From assembly GCF_001423425.1 (NCBI RefSeq), contig NZ_LMNX01000001.1:1198970-1262969 (forward strand): a DNA stretch of 64,000 nt, in the 5' to 3' direction. A model generated the notes under the pieces. That model saw only the letters and a list, made by a program, of their open reading frames with translations, did no database searches and was not told the DNA's origin. Below are positions 30,248 to 39,558 of the stretch, in pieces. This DNA comes from Rhizobium sp. Leaf306 (GTDB lineage Bacteria; Pseudomonadota; Alphaproteobacteria; Rhizobiales; Rhizobiaceae). How positions within the stretch are numbered: the first letter of the stretch is position 1; the number at the start of each line of letters is the position of its first letter. Made by a program: the position numbers and the translations under genes.

Positions 30248-31261
30248 ATGGCGACGATCAGCAAACAGACGACCGGACATCTCGGCGGCAATCTCGACGG
30301 CGCCCCCGGCAGCCGACTGGGACCAGCGGCATCCCTGATGATGCAGCATTACCGGCAGCAGCTGCGAACCCGCCGCGTCTATACCGCTATTACGATTGGC
30401 GTGTTTTTGGTCGTGCTGTTCGCCTCGCTGAAATTCGCCAATGACGCCAATGCGGGCAAGTTCTTCGAACGCCTGCCCTATATGTTCGATTTCATTCGCA
30501 GCTTCGTGCCTGACAGCCCGATGGAAATCATCCGGGCGATGTTCGACCTTCCCTCCCCTTACGCCGACGGCTCGCTGAAATACGACTACACGGCCGATCG
30601 CCACTATATTACCGAAACGTTCTACATCCCGAATTTCTTCTACCAGCTGATCATCACCATCAATATCGCGCTGGTTTCGACGATCATCGGTTCCGCCATC
30701 GCCTTTGTGCTCTGCTTCTTCGCCTCCACCAATCTTGTCGGCGCCGGGCCTGTGCGTTTCGTCGTTCGCCGCATCATGGAAATCCTGCGTGCCTTTCCGG
30801 AGATCGTCATTGCCGGACTTCTGACGGCGATCCTCTCGATCGGGCCGATTGCGGCGATCATCGCGATTACCGTCCACACGATCGGCGCGCTCGGAAAGCT
30901 GTTCTTCGAGGTGGTCGAGAATTCCGACATGAAGCCGGATGAGGGTCTTCGCGCCGCCGGTGCATCCTGGGTCGAGCGCGTGCGTTTCGCGATCGTTCCT
31001 CAGGTGCTTCCGAATTTCGTCTCATACACGCTGCTGCGCGCCGAGGTAAACGTGCGCGCCTCGACCATTATCGGTGCGGTCGGTGGCGGCGGTATCGGCG
31101 AGGTGTTCCGGCTGGCGATCGGTCGCGATCATGCGGCCAAGACCTATGCGATCATCATCCTGCTGCTCGTCAGCGTCATTGCCATCGACCAGTTCTCGTC
31201 ATGGCTTCGCCGCCGGCTGATCGGCCAGCAGTCCTTCGAACTTGGCAGGGGAGCAGCCTGA
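30248..31261 (+). CDS. phnE: Phosphonate ABC transporter permease PhnE1
   Basis: Inner-membrane permease, 337 residues. One helix (about 45-62) precedes an 80-residue extracytoplasmic segment and then the permease core with helices from about 125. The EAA loop reads EGLRAAGASWVERVRFAIVP. Two phnE genes in tandem are usual in rhizobia, forming a heterodimeric channel. Its TGA overlaps the phnE2 ATG (TGATG). Confidence 0.93.
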   Translation: MATISKQTTGHLGGNLDGAPGSRLGPAASLMMQHYRQQLRTRRVYTAITIGVFLVVLFASLKFANDANAGKFFERLPYMFDFIRSFVPDSPMEIIRAMFDLPSPYADGSLKYDYTADRHYITETFYIPNFFYQLIITINIALVSTIIGSAIAFVLCFFASTNLVGAGPVRFVVRRIMEILRAFPEIVIAGLLTAILSIGPIAAIIAITVHTIGALGKLFFEVVENSDMKPDEGLRAAGASWVERVRFAIVPQVLPNFVSYTLLRAEVNVRASTIIGAVGGGGIGEVFRLAIGRDHAAKTYAIIILLLVSVIAIDQFSSWLRRRLIGQQSFELGRGAA

Positions 31262-32613
31262 TGCCATCGGTACCTGCCATCAATGCATCCGACAGAGAGC
31301 GCCTGCGCGAAACCTATCCGCAGGTGTTTCACCGGTCCTTCCTGCAGCGCTACGGACTGCTGATCGGCTCCGGACTGATCCTCGCCTATCTGGTTGCCTG
31401 CTTTTTCGCCTTCAATGTCGGTCCCGCCTTCAGGAACGGCCAGTGGGACCGAGCCTCGCTATATCTCCAGGACTGGTATTCCTGGCGCGCCCAGCCGCGC
31501 CTGCGTTTCCAAGACGACGGCACCGTCAAGCCGCAGTGGTCGAGCCGTGGACAGTATGCCGAAGGTTCCGACATTTCCTGGCTGAAGCCGACCGAAGGCG
31601 GCGGGTACCGCGTGACCTATGGCAGTGAGGCTGATCGTCTTGATGTGACGCCGGGCCGAGTCGATGTCTATCTGAACGGCACGGTCTATCCGGTCACGAT
31701 CGACAGCAATGCAGCGACGGCACCGGCCGACGCGCCTTCGGCACTCCGCCAGGATGGAGCCAAGGTTCTGGTCGATTACGGCTTCGAGGGCCAGGCGGAA
31801 ATCCGCCCGGCGCAGGTCTATGTGCAGCGGCGCTTCCTTGGTTGGGCAAACTTCCTGTTCGACACCAAGTCGGCATTCTGGGGCAAGAGCTGGGGCGAGC
31901 TTGCACATCTTGCAACGATCGGCGAGCGGCTGGATCCGGCACGGTCGAACATCGGCCACATGCGCGACGACTTCCTCGGCAACAATGTCTGGCAGCATGC
32001 GGACATTCTGTCGAAACTGCTGCAGACGCTGGTCATGGCCTTTGTCGGCACGCTGCTCGGGACGCTGTTTGCATTCCCGCTCGCCTTCATCGCGGCGCGC
32101 AACATTACCCGCAACCGGGCCGCCAACTGGGGCATGAAGCGGTTGTTCGACTTCCTGCGCTCGGTCGACATGCTGATCTGGGCGCTGTTCTTCACCCGCT
32201 CCTTCGGCCCCGGACCGATCCCCGGCATCGCGGCGATCTTCTTCACGGATGCCGGCGCGCTCGGCAAGGTCTATTCGGAAGCGGTCGAGAATGTCGACGA
32301 CAAGCAGCGTGAGGGTGTCAAATCGGTCGGCGCGCCCTCCGTCATCGTCAACCGCTTCGGCGTCGTGCCGCAGGTGTTGCCTGTTTTCATCTCCCAGTCG
32401 CTGTATTTCTGGGAATCCAACACCCGTTCGGCAACCGTCATCGGCGCCGTTGGTGCCGGCGGCATCGGCCTCAAACTGCTCGAAGCGATGGGTACCAACG
32501 CCGACTGGGACAAGGTTGCCTACATGGTTCTACTGATCCTGATAGTGGTCTTCCTGTTCGACAATGTGTCCAACGCGATCCGCTCGCGTCTGATCGGTGG
32601 CCCGACACATTAA
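31261..32613 (+). CDS. phnE: Phosphonate ABC transporter permease PhnE2 with large extracytoplasmic insert
   Basis: 450-residue permease, much longer than the roughly 260-290 residues of simple PhnE proteins. After a first helix (LIGSGLILAYLVACFFAF, about 35-55) comes a polar domain of about 180 residues before the membrane core restarts near residue 255 (TLVMAFVGTLLGTLFAFPLAF). The EAA loop is REGVKSVGAPSVIVNRFGVV. The insert would face the periplasm and may help receive PhnD. Second subunit of the importer channel. Confidence 0.92.
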   Translation: MPSVPAINASDRERLRETYPQVFHRSFLQRYGLLIGSGLILAYLVACFFAFNVGPAFRNGQWDRASLYLQDWYSWRAQPRLRFQDDGTVKPQWSSRGQYAEGSDISWLKPTEGGGYRVTYGSEADRLDVTPGRVDVYLNGTVYPVTIDSNAATAPADAPSALRQDGAKVLVDYGFEGQAEIRPAQVYVQRRFLGWANFLFDTKSAFWGKSWGELAHLATIGERLDPARSNIGHMRDDFLGNNVWQHADILSKLLQTLVMAFVGTLLGTLFAFPLAFIAARNITRNRAANWGMKRLFDFLRSVDMLIWALFFTRSFGPGPIPGIAAIFFTDAGALGKVYSEAVENVDDKQREGVKSVGAPSVIVNRFGVVPQVLPVFISQSLYFWESNTRSATVIGAVGAGGIGLKLLEAMGTNADWDKVAYMVLLILIVVFLFDNVSNAIRSRLIGGPTH

Positions 32614-32727
32614 AAGGTTGCCGCATCATCATTCTGTCATGGAAATCTTTTAGCCGAAGGCTGTCTCGAGGCGCCACAGATGGTTAGTCTCGGGACGTCG
32701 CTTCCTTTCTGATTCCGGAACCATGCC

Positions 32728-33441
32728 TTGCGATATGCTCTCTACTTTTCGCCCGCAGCGGATCACCCGCTGACGAAGACCGCCTCCCGTTGGCTTGGCC
32801 GCGATGCCTTCAGCGGGGAGCGCTTCGAGACAGCGGTCGTGGATGGCATTCCCGAAGAGGATGTGCACGCGCTGACGGCCGACCCACGCCGCTACGCCTT
32901 TCATGCGACGCTGAAGGCGCCGTTCGAGCTTGCCGAGGGACGCAGCGAGGCTGAACTGATCGACGCTTTCGAGGCGTTTGCAGCGGAAACACCTGCATTC
33001 GACATTCCGAATGCCATCATCGGCCAGCTCGGGCGCTTCTTCGCTCTGGTGCCGGACCGGGTCTATCCCGAACTACAGGCCTTTGCCGCAAGCGTGGTCC
33101 AAGATTTCGAGCCGTTCCGCGCGCCGCTTTCGGATGCCGATATTGCCCGGCGCAAACCGGAGAACCTTTCACCCGAACACCGCGACAACCTGATGACCTG
33201 GGGCTACCCCTACGTGATGGACGAGTTCCGCTTTCACATGACGCTGACCGGACAGGTTCCGCTCGAACAGGCGCCTTCGATGCGAACGGCGCTTGAAACC
33301 AGATTTGCAGATTTTACCAACGCACCGCTCTCCATCAACGGAATTGCGCTCTTCACTGAGCGCGAGCGTGGCGCAGATTTTACAGTTCACCGCTGGCTGC
33401 CTTTGGCGCCGGCCTCCGATATCAGAAAGACGACCCCATGA
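32728..33441 (+). CDS. 2H phosphoesterase-like phosphonate metabolism protein (DUF1045)
   Basis: 237-residue protein found in many alphaproteobacterial phn clusters. Two HxT motifs, His59-Ala-Thr61 (FHATLKAPF) and His170-Met-Thr172 (FHMTLTG), are the signature of 2H cyclic phosphodiesterases. No phnP lies in this cluster, so this enzyme may open the 5-phosphoribosyl 1,2-cyclic phosphate made by PhnJ; that is inference. The start is TTG 32728 because the family N-terminus (RYALYF) begins there and no in-frame ATG is available. Its stop overlaps phnM by 4 nt. Confidence 0.85.
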   Translation: MRYALYFSPAADHPLTKTASRWLGRDAFSGERFETAVVDGIPEEDVHALTADPRRYAFHATLKAPFELAEGRSEAELIDAFEAFAAETPAFDIPNAIIGQLGRFFALVPDRVYPELQAFAASVVQDFEPFRAPLSDADIARRKPENLSPEHRDNLMTWGYPYVMDEFRFHMTLTGQVPLEQAPSMRTALETRFADFTNAPLSINGIALFTERERGADFTVHRWLPLAPASDIRKTTP

Positions 33442-34577
33442 CCGTCGAGACCGTATTCACAAATGCCCGCATCGTGCTGGAGGACAGCATCGTGACCGGC
33501 TCCATCCAGATCCGGGACGGCAAGATTGCAGACATTTCCGAGGGGTCCGCACAGGTCGGCGAGGACTTCGAGGGCGATTATCTGATCCCCGGGCTTGTCG
33601 AGCTGCATACCGACCATCTGGAACAGCACTATTCGCCGCGTCCGGGCGTGCGGTGGAATGCGACGGCGGCGATCCAGGCGCATGACGCGCAGATCGCCTC
33701 TTCCGGCATCACCACCGTGTTCGATTGCCTCCGTATGGGATCGGACGAGGATGGCGGCTTCGAGCAGGGCGAGATGCGGGCGATGGCCGACGCCATCCAG
33801 GCCGCCGAACGCCAGGGCCGCCTGCGGTCCGAACACCTGATCCACCTTCGCTGCGAAGTTTCGGCAGACAATGTGCTCGATCACTTCGCCGATTTTGCCA
33901 ATGATCCTTATGTCCGGCTCGTTTCGCTGATGGATCACGCTCCTGGCCAGCGCCAGTTCCAGACGATGGACCAGTACATTTTCTACTACCAGAAGAAGCG
34001 CGGGCTTTCCGACGAGGCCTTCAAGATCTTCATCGAAAAGCGCGTCGAGGAGTCCGAGCGCAATTCGACGCCGCACCGCATCGCCATCGCGAAGGTCTGC
34101 GCCGATAACGGCATTACGGTGGCCAGCCATGACGATGCGACGCTTGCGCATGTGGACGAGGCGATCGGCAACGGTGTGAAGCTCGCCGAATTCCCGACCA
34201 GTCTCGATGCCGCCAAGGCCTCGCACCAGGCCGGCATGAGCGTGCTGATGGGCGCGCCCAATATCGTGCGGGGCAAGTCGCATTCCGGCAATATTGCCGC
34301 CCGCGATCTGGCTGAGAAAGACGTGCTCGACGTGCTTTCGTCCGACTACGTGCCACTCAGCCTGCTCTACGCGCCGTTCATCCTGGCAGACGAGGTCGAC
34401 AGCATCTCGCTGCCGAAGGCGATAGCCATGGTGAGTGCGACGCCTGCCCGCACCGTCGGCCTCGACGATCGCGGCCGGATCGCCACCGGCCTGCGCGCCG
34501 ATCTGGTCCGGGTTCATCGTCCGGAGGGCGTGCCGGTGGCGCGTGCCGTGTGGCGCGAAGGTCGGCGGGTCGCCTGA
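33438..34577 (+). CDS. phnM: Alpha-D-ribose 1-methylphosphonate 5-triphosphate diphosphatase
   Basis: Amidohydrolase-fold enzyme that removes pyrophosphate from the C-P lyase precursor, producing the substrate of PhnJ. 379 residues. The metal-binding motif LVELHTDHLEQH is near residue 55, and further conserved segments are HLRCEVS, LMDHAPGQRQF and ASHDDATLAHV. It overlaps both neighbours (ATGA upstream, TGATG to phnN). Confidence 0.95.
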   Translation: MTVETVFTNARIVLEDSIVTGSIQIRDGKIADISEGSAQVGEDFEGDYLIPGLVELHTDHLEQHYSPRPGVRWNATAAIQAHDAQIASSGITTVFDCLRMGSDEDGGFEQGEMRAMADAIQAAERQGRLRSEHLIHLRCEVSADNVLDHFADFANDPYVRLVSLMDHAPGQRQFQTMDQYIFYYQKKRGLSDEAFKIFIEKRVEESERNSTPHRIAIAKVCADNGITVASHDDATLAHVDEAIGNGVKLAEFPTSLDAAKASHQAGMSVLMGAPNIVRGKSHSGNIAARDLAEKDVLDVLSSDYVPLSLLYAPFILADEVDSISLPKAIAMVSATPARTVGLDDRGRIATGLRADLVRVHRPEGVPVARAVWREGRRVA

Positions 34578-35170
34578 TGGACGGCCGCCCGGCGAATAGC
34601 GACAGTGGCAAAAGCGGCGTGATCGTCGTCGTGGTCGGCCCGAGCGGTGCGGGCAAGGACACGCTGATGGCGGAGGCTGCGCGGCATTTTGCGGATCGTG
34701 ACGACGTGGTGTTTGCCCGCCGCACAATCACCCGGGACCCGGCGTCCGGCGGCGAGGACCACGACGGTGTCTCGGAGGACGAGTTCGCTGCGTTGGAAAA
34801 AGCCGGACGCTTTGCCGTGTCCTGGAATGCGCATGGGCTATCCTATGGCATTCCTAAGGATACGCTCGATGCCGTCGAAGGTGGCAGTCTGGTCATCGCC
34901 AATGGCTCCCGTTCGGCGCTTGCACACTTCCACTCAGCGTATCCGGCCATGCTGGTCATCAACGTCATTGCCTCGCGCGACGTGCTCGCCGCGCGGCTCG
35001 AAGCGCGGGGACGGGAATGCCGCGAGGACATCCTGCGGCGTCTCGAGCGCGGCTCCCTCACTGTCGATGGCGACTATTCGGTCGTAACGATCGACAACAG
35101 CGGGTCCCTGAGCGAAGCCGCCCAGACACTGATCGACACGCTGGAACGACGTCTTTTCCGGCGCGTGTGA
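34577..35170 (+). CDS. phnN: Ribose 1,5-bisphosphokinase
   Basis: 197-residue P-loop kinase that phosphorylates ribose 1,5-bisphosphate to PRPP, ending the C-P lyase pathway. Walker A is [12 protein letters not shown] near residue 22, and the guanylate-kinase-like RRTITRDP follows. The ATG overlaps the phnM TGA. Last gene of the second phn unit. Confidence 0.94.
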   Translation: MDGRPANSDSGKSGVIVVVVGPSGAGKDTLMAEAARHFADRDDVVFARRTITRDPASGGEDHDGVSEDEFAALEKAGRFAVSWNAHGLSYGIPKDTLDAVEGGSLVIANGSRSALAHFHSAYPAMLVINVIASRDVLAARLEARGRECREDILRRLERGSLTVDGDYSVVTIDNSGSLSEAAQTLIDTLERRLFRRV

Positions 35171-35190
35171 TTTTGCGACTATCTTCACGA

Positions 35191-35214
35191 CGGGCACTTT
35201 ACAGTCCCGATTTT
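35191..35214 (+). terminator. Possible terminator after phnN
   Basis: CGGG and ACT pair with AGT and CCCG around a TTAC loop with one bulged C, followed by ATTTTG. Weak stem, but placed 20 bp after phnN. Confidence 0.42.
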
Positions 35215-35250
35215 GCCTCTATGTGGACTTTCTAACATAAGGGGCGCAGC

Positions 35251-35553
35251 ATGGACCAAACGCGAAGGCTTGATGACTTAAACGACGTGGATGCTGCGGG
35301 AACGGCAAGGCTCAATTTGGAAGCCCGGATGACCGTGCTCGAGATCGTGTCCATCACCTCGCTCGCCATGGCGCTGGATACCTCCGAAAACGCGAATGTT
35401 GATCATGCCAAGGGCATTGCCAGCCTGATCCTCGACACCGTCCACCACCGCTGTCGTGAACTGGGCATGACGGATGAAGGCAGCCAGTCGGCGCACCGAT
35501 ACGCCGACGAGCTGCTATCGACAGCTCTTCTGTCCCTTTACCCCAACGGCTGA
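35251..35553 (+). CDS. Small alpha-helical protein of unknown function
   Basis: 100-residue acidic, probably soluble protein with no signal peptide or recognised domain. Predicted helical stretches include LNLEARMTVLEIVSITSLAMAL and GIASLILDTVHHRCRELGM (each shorter than a full domain). The ATG is preceded by AAGGGGCG. It is convergent with polA, ending 10 bp from the polA stop. Coding character resembles its neighbours, so I regard it as real. Confidence 0.68.
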   Translation: MDQTRRLDDLNDVDAAGTARLNLEARMTVLEIVSITSLAMALDTSENANVDHAKGIASLILDTVHHRCRELGMTDEGSQSAHRYADELLSTALLSLYPNG

Positions 35554-35563
35554 TCAAGCCAGA

Positions 35564-38554
35564 TCAGTGCGCCTCGTCCCAGTTCGCGGCGGCGCGCGCG
35601 TCCACCTTCAGCGGCACCCGCATCGAGACAGCCGGCATTGTCGCCTCTTCCATGGTCGATACGATCAGAGGGATCGCTTCTTCGATCGCCGCATCTTCGA
35701 CTTCGAAGATCAGTTCGTCATGCACTTGCAGCAGCATGCGGACCTTTTCGTCGAGACCGGCCTTCTTCAGGGCAGGCTCCATCCCGATCATCGCACGGCG
35801 GATGACATCAGCGGCCGACCCCTGGATCGGGGCGTTGATGGCAGCGCGTTCATTGAAGGCGCGCATCGATGGGTTGGACGACTTGATATCGGGATAATGG
35901 GAGCGACGGCCGAAGATCGTTTCCACATAGCCATGCTCACGGGCAAAGGCCTTCGTCTGCTCCATGTAGTCCTTGATACCGGGAAAGCGCTCGAAATACC
36001 GCTTGATGTAATCGCCTGCTTCCGAGCGATCGATAGACAGCTGGTTGGCAAGACCAAAAGCGGAAATTCCGTAGATGATGCCGAAGTTGATCGCCTTTGC
36101 GCGGCGACGGACCTCACTCGACATGCCCTCGACCGGCACGCCGAACATTTCCGATGCGGTCATCGCGTGAATATCGATGCCATCCGCGAAGGCCTGACGC
36201 AGCTGCGGAATGTCGGCGACGTGGGCGAGGACGCGCAGCTCGATCTGGCTGTAATCCGCGGAGAGAAGCTTGTGGCCGGGGGTCGCGATGAATGCGGTGC
36301 GGATCTTGCGGCCTTCGGCATTGCGGACCGGGATGTTCTGGAGATTGGGTTCCGACGAGGAAAGACGCCCGGTTGTGGTCGACGCCAGCGAATAGGACGT
36401 GTGGACGCGCTTGGTTTCCGGATGGACGTAGCCTGGAAGCGCATCGGTGTAGGTGGATTTCAGCTTTGTCAGCTGGCGCCAGTCGACGATCTTGCGCGGC
36501 AGATCGTGACCAGTCGCGGCCAGATCCTCCAGCACGCTTGCCGAAGTCGACCACTGGCCGGTCTTGGTCTTGGCACCGCCGGGCAGGCCCATCTTGCCGA
36601 ACAGGATATCGCCGAGTTGCTTGGGAGAGCCGATGGTGAATTTCTCGCCGGCGAGCGCATAGATCTCGTCTTCGAAGGCCGCCGCCTTCTGCGCAAGCTC
36701 GCCGGAAAGGCGCGACAGGATCTGCCGATCGATAGTGATGCCGCGTTCTTCCATATCGGCGAGAACAGAGACCAGCGGTCGCTCGAGCCGTTCGTAGACG
36801 CGTGTCAGGCCGGCTGCCGCGAGCTGCGGTTTCAGCACCATCCAGAGACGCAGCGTGACATCCGCGTCCTCGGCCGCATAGGCAGTCGCCTTCTCGATAT
36901 CGACGTAATCGAACGTCACCCCGCTCTTGCCGGAACCGGCAACATCCTTGAAAGCGATCGGCTTATGATTGAGCCAGCGTTCGGACAATGCGTCCATGCC
37001 GTGGTTGGCCTTTCCGGCCTCCAGCACGTAGGACATCAGCATCGTATCGTCATGGGCCTGGACGGTTATGCCGTGCCGCTTCATGACGAGGTAATCGAAC
37101 TTGAGGTTCTGCGCGACCTTGAGGACGGTCGGATCTTCCAGCAGCGGCTTCAGGCGATCCAGCGCTTCGCGGCTGGCCATCTGGTTTTCGGCCAGACCGC
37201 CGCCTAGGAGATCGCCGACACCGGTCTTGTGGGTGAGCGGGACATAGGCGGCGCGGACTTCGAGACCGGACGGGCTGTCGGTATTGTCGGCGATCGCCAG
37301 CGAGAAGCCGACCAGTTCGGCCTGCATCGGGTCGAGCGAGTTCGTCTCCGTGTCGAAGGCGACGAAACCGGTCTCGCGCGCCGCGCGGATCCAGTCATCA
37401 AGCACTTCCACATCGCGGATCGTGACGTAGTTTTCCATATCGAGCTTGGCCTGCCCGAATGCGGCGATACGAGCTTCGGCAAAGGAGGCTGGCGTCGCTT
37501 CGCCGGTTACCTTTGCGACCGTCGAAACCGCTCGCTCGACCGGCGCCGCGGCTGCGGTCTCTCCCGTGTCGGCCTTCGCCGCCTCGCCCGCATCGAGGTC
37601 TGGACCGTGGGCGGCATCGCCCCATTCGACCTCGACATCCGCCGCTTCGATTTCATCGGCGTTGCAGTCGCAGGCTGTGGCAACCCTTCGCGTCAACGTT
37701 CCAAAGTTCATGGCCTTGAGGAAGCCGATCAGCTTTGGTCCGTTCTGAGGTTCGAGAACCAGCGCATCGAGTTCGAGCTCCAGGGGAACATCGGTGCGTA
37801 GCTCCACCAGTCGCCTCGACAGGCGCGCCTGCTCGGCAAAGGCGATGATGCTTTCGCGGCGCTTGACCTGCTTGATCTCTCCGGCGCGGGAAAGAAGTGT
37901 TTCGAGATCGCCGAACTCTTCCAAAAGCTGCGCTGCCGTCTTCGGCCCGATGCCCGGAATACCCGGCACGTTGTCGACCGAATCGCCGACCAGAGCCTGG
38001 AGATCGATCATCTTTTCAGGCGCTACGCCCCACTTTTCGACGACGTCGGGCACGCTGATCTGCTTGTCCTTCATGCTGTCGTACATGTGGACCATCGGCG
38101 TCACCAGCTGCATTAGGTCCTTGTCGGAGGACACGATCGTGACGTCGGCGCCGGTCGCTTCTGCCTGTCGGGCATAGGTGGCAATGATGTCATCCGCCTC
38201 GAACCCCTCCGTCTCGATGCAGGGCAGGTTGAAGGCGCGGGTCGCCTGGCGGATCAGACCGAACTGCGGAACGAGCTCTTCCGGCGGCGCGGACCGGTTG
38301 GCCTTGTACGCATCGTAGATCTCCTTGCGGAAGGTCTTTGAGGAATAGTCGAAAATGACGGCGAAATGCGTTGGCGTGACGCCGACCGAGGTATCGCGCG
38401 CATCGGTCAGAAGCTTCCACAACATGTTGCAGAACCCCGACACGGCGCCCACCGGCAGCCCGTCTGATTTGCGGGTGAGCGGGGGCAATGCATGAAACGC
38501 CCGGAAGATGAAACCGGAGCCGTCGATGAGGAAGAGATGATCGCCTTTTTTCAT
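35564..38554 (-). CDS. polA: DNA polymerase I
   Basis: 996-residue repair and Okazaki-fragment polymerase. The N-terminal 5'-nuclease (FEN) domain covers about residues 1-300. An acidic Ala-rich linker of about 60 residues follows. The proofreading domain is intact: DTETNSLD, NLKFDYLV and YAAEDADVT carry the Exo I-III acidic residues. The polymerase has motif A DYSQIELRVLAH, motif B RRRAKAINFGIIYG and motif C QVHDELIFEV. Start ATG 38554 (MKKGDHLFLIDGSGF) suits the family; an in-frame GTG 36 bp upstream is an alternative. Divergent from the sRNA and MarR gene. Confidence 0.96.
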   Translation of the reverse strand: MKKGDHLFLIDGSGFIFRAFHALPPLTRKSDGLPVGAVSGFCNMLWKLLTDARDTSVGVTPTHFAVIFDYSSKTFRKEIYDAYKANRSAPPEELVPQFGLIRQATRAFNLPCIETEGFEADDIIATYARQAEATGADVTIVSSDKDLMQLVTPMVHMYDSMKDKQISVPDVVEKWGVAPEKMIDLQALVGDSVDNVPGIPGIGPKTAAQLLEEFGDLETLLSRAGEIKQVKRRESIIAFAEQARLSRRLVELRTDVPLELELDALVLEPQNGPKLIGFLKAMNFGTLTRRVATACDCNADEIEAADVEVEWGDAAHGPDLDAGEAAKADTGETAAAAPVERAVSTVAKVTGEATPASFAEARIAAFGQAKLDMENYVTIRDVEVLDDWIRAARETGFVAFDTETNSLDPMQAELVGFSLAIADNTDSPSGLEVRAAYVPLTHKTGVGDLLGGGLAENQMASREALDRLKPLLEDPTVLKVAQNLKFDYLVMKRHGITVQAHDDTMLMSYVLEAGKANHGMDALSERWLNHKPIAFKDVAGSGKSGVTFDYVDIEKATAYAAEDADVTLRLWMVLKPQLAAAGLTRVYERLERPLVSVLADMEERGITIDRQILSRLSGELAQKAAAFEDEIYALAGEKFTIGSPKQLGDILFGKMGLPGGAKTKTGQWSTSASVLEDLAATGHDLPRKIVDWRQLTKLKSTYTDALPGYVHPETKRVHTSYSLASTTTGRLSSSEPNLQNIPVRNAEGRKIRTAFIATPGHKLLSADYSQIELRVLAHVADIPQLRQAFADGIDIHAMTASEMFGVPVEGMSSEVRRRAKAINFGIIYGISAFGLANQLSIDRSEAGDYIKRYFERFPGIKDYMEQTKAFAREHGYVETIFGRRSHYPDIKSSNPSMRAFNERAAINAPIQGSAADVIRRAMIGMEPALKKAGLDEKVRMLLQVHDELIFEVEDAAIEEAIPLIVSTMEEATMPAVSMRVPLKVDARAAANWDEAH

Positions 38555-38691
38555 GGGGATGGAATACCCCGAGGCATCTTCGGCGTCCACGAAAAGTTCG
38601 CCGGCAGCGCCACCGAACGCTCACCGCAACGTTACCGATTTGTAATAGACCAATCCCTTGAAAAGCCGCATTCCGCCGCACATTTCAAGCT

Positions 38692-38836
38692 TACCGGCGA
38701 TTGATCACGCCGCAGTCTGGCACCCGGCTTGCCCCCTGCCGCGTCAGACCGGACAAAGGCTCAACCCCCTCTCCGGGCCTTTGTTCTTCTATCATGCCGC
38801 CACGACCGCTCCCCTCCCGGTCGTGGCGGTTTTTGT
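38692..38836 (+). ncRNA. Alpha-r7-like small RNA (candidate)
   Basis: Three consecutive hairpins: GTCTG/CAGAC (38715-38749), ACAAAGGC/GCCTTTGT (38753-38784) and a 12-bp terminator stem (38797-38808 with 38818-38829) followed by TTTTTG. No plus-strand gene lies upstream, so the terminator needs its own transcript. CTTGAA and ACATTT with 17 bp spacing at 38657-38685 could be the promoter, predicting about 145 nt. Loops are C/U-rich (CCCCTCTCC, CTCCCCTCC), able to pair with Shine-Dalgarno sequences. As I recall, Sinorhizobium Smr7C (alpha-r7) lies between polA and a MarR gene, the same context. Confidence 0.68.
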
Positions 38837-38952
38837 TTGCGGCTCACAGCATCTAGCGAAGCGTCGCAGGGTTGGCGAAAGCACGGCGTGCGATATATCC
38901 TTCCTGGCAAGGTCTGTTTGGACTTTCAACCGGGAAGCAAGATACCGAAGCC

Positions 38953-39384
38953 ATGGCATTCGATCGCTCTCATTCCGCAACCTATCTCGCCAACCAGCTT
39001 GCGAAGGGTTTTGCGCGATCCCTGCAACAGCGCTCAAGCAGCCTCGGCTTTTCCCCGGGCCAGTTTCCCGTTCTCCTGGAACTCTGGCAGCAGGATGGCC
39101 TTACCCAGAAGCAACTCCTGGACAAGCTCGAGGTGGAGCAGGCGACGGTCGCCAATACGCTCGCGCGGATGCAGCGCGACGGTCTCATCGAGCGCATCCC
39201 CCATCCTGACGACAAGCGGGCAAAGATCATTACCCTGACGGCGCTTGGCCGCAGCCTGGAGGCCCGTGCGGTGGAGGCGGCAGCGGAAGCCGACGCGGCC
39301 CTGTTTTCCGGGTTCAAGCGATTCGAGCGTGACCTGATGATCGAATACATGCGGATGATTTTGGAGAACGCCCGCAAGCTCTAG
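38953..39384 (+). CDS. MarR-family transcriptional regulator
   Basis: 143-residue winged-helix regulator. The DNA-binding core is visible as FSPGQFPVLLELWQQ, LTQKQLLDKLEVEQATVANT and the wing RIPHPDDKRAKIITLT. The start is ATG 38953 (MAFDRSHS). Ligand and targets are unknown. The gene stands alone, downstream of the sRNA candidate. Confidence 0.9.
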   Translation: MAFDRSHSATYLANQLAKGFARSLQQRSSSLGFSPGQFPVLLELWQQDGLTQKQLLDKLEVEQATVANTLARMQRDGLIERIPHPDDKRAKIITLTALGRSLEARAVEAAAEADAALFSGFKRFERDLMIEYMRMILENARKL

Positions 39385-39558
39385 GGGGCGCCAGAGACTT
39401 GTCAGTGCAAGGTTGCAGTCGACGTTACTGCCCGCTAGTTGTCCTGCACCAATCAGCCTTTTCCATTGTACGGTGACATAAAGGCTTGCTAGTTTCCGGA
39501 ACGAGCGTCGCAAGCCACGTCTACAGCGGCGCCGAGCATCCACACACAGGATATTGTT

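Noticed and set aside
30248-32613. Two phnE genes as a frameshifted or duplicated single gene
   Set aside because: Each encodes a full permease core with its own EAA loop, the sequences differ, and tandem phnE1-phnE2 is usual in rhizobia.
39498-39522. GGAAC followed by GTC upstream of the M20 peptidase
   Set aside because: The -10 element lacks the required GTT; a sigma-70-like pair nearby is a better promoter candidate.
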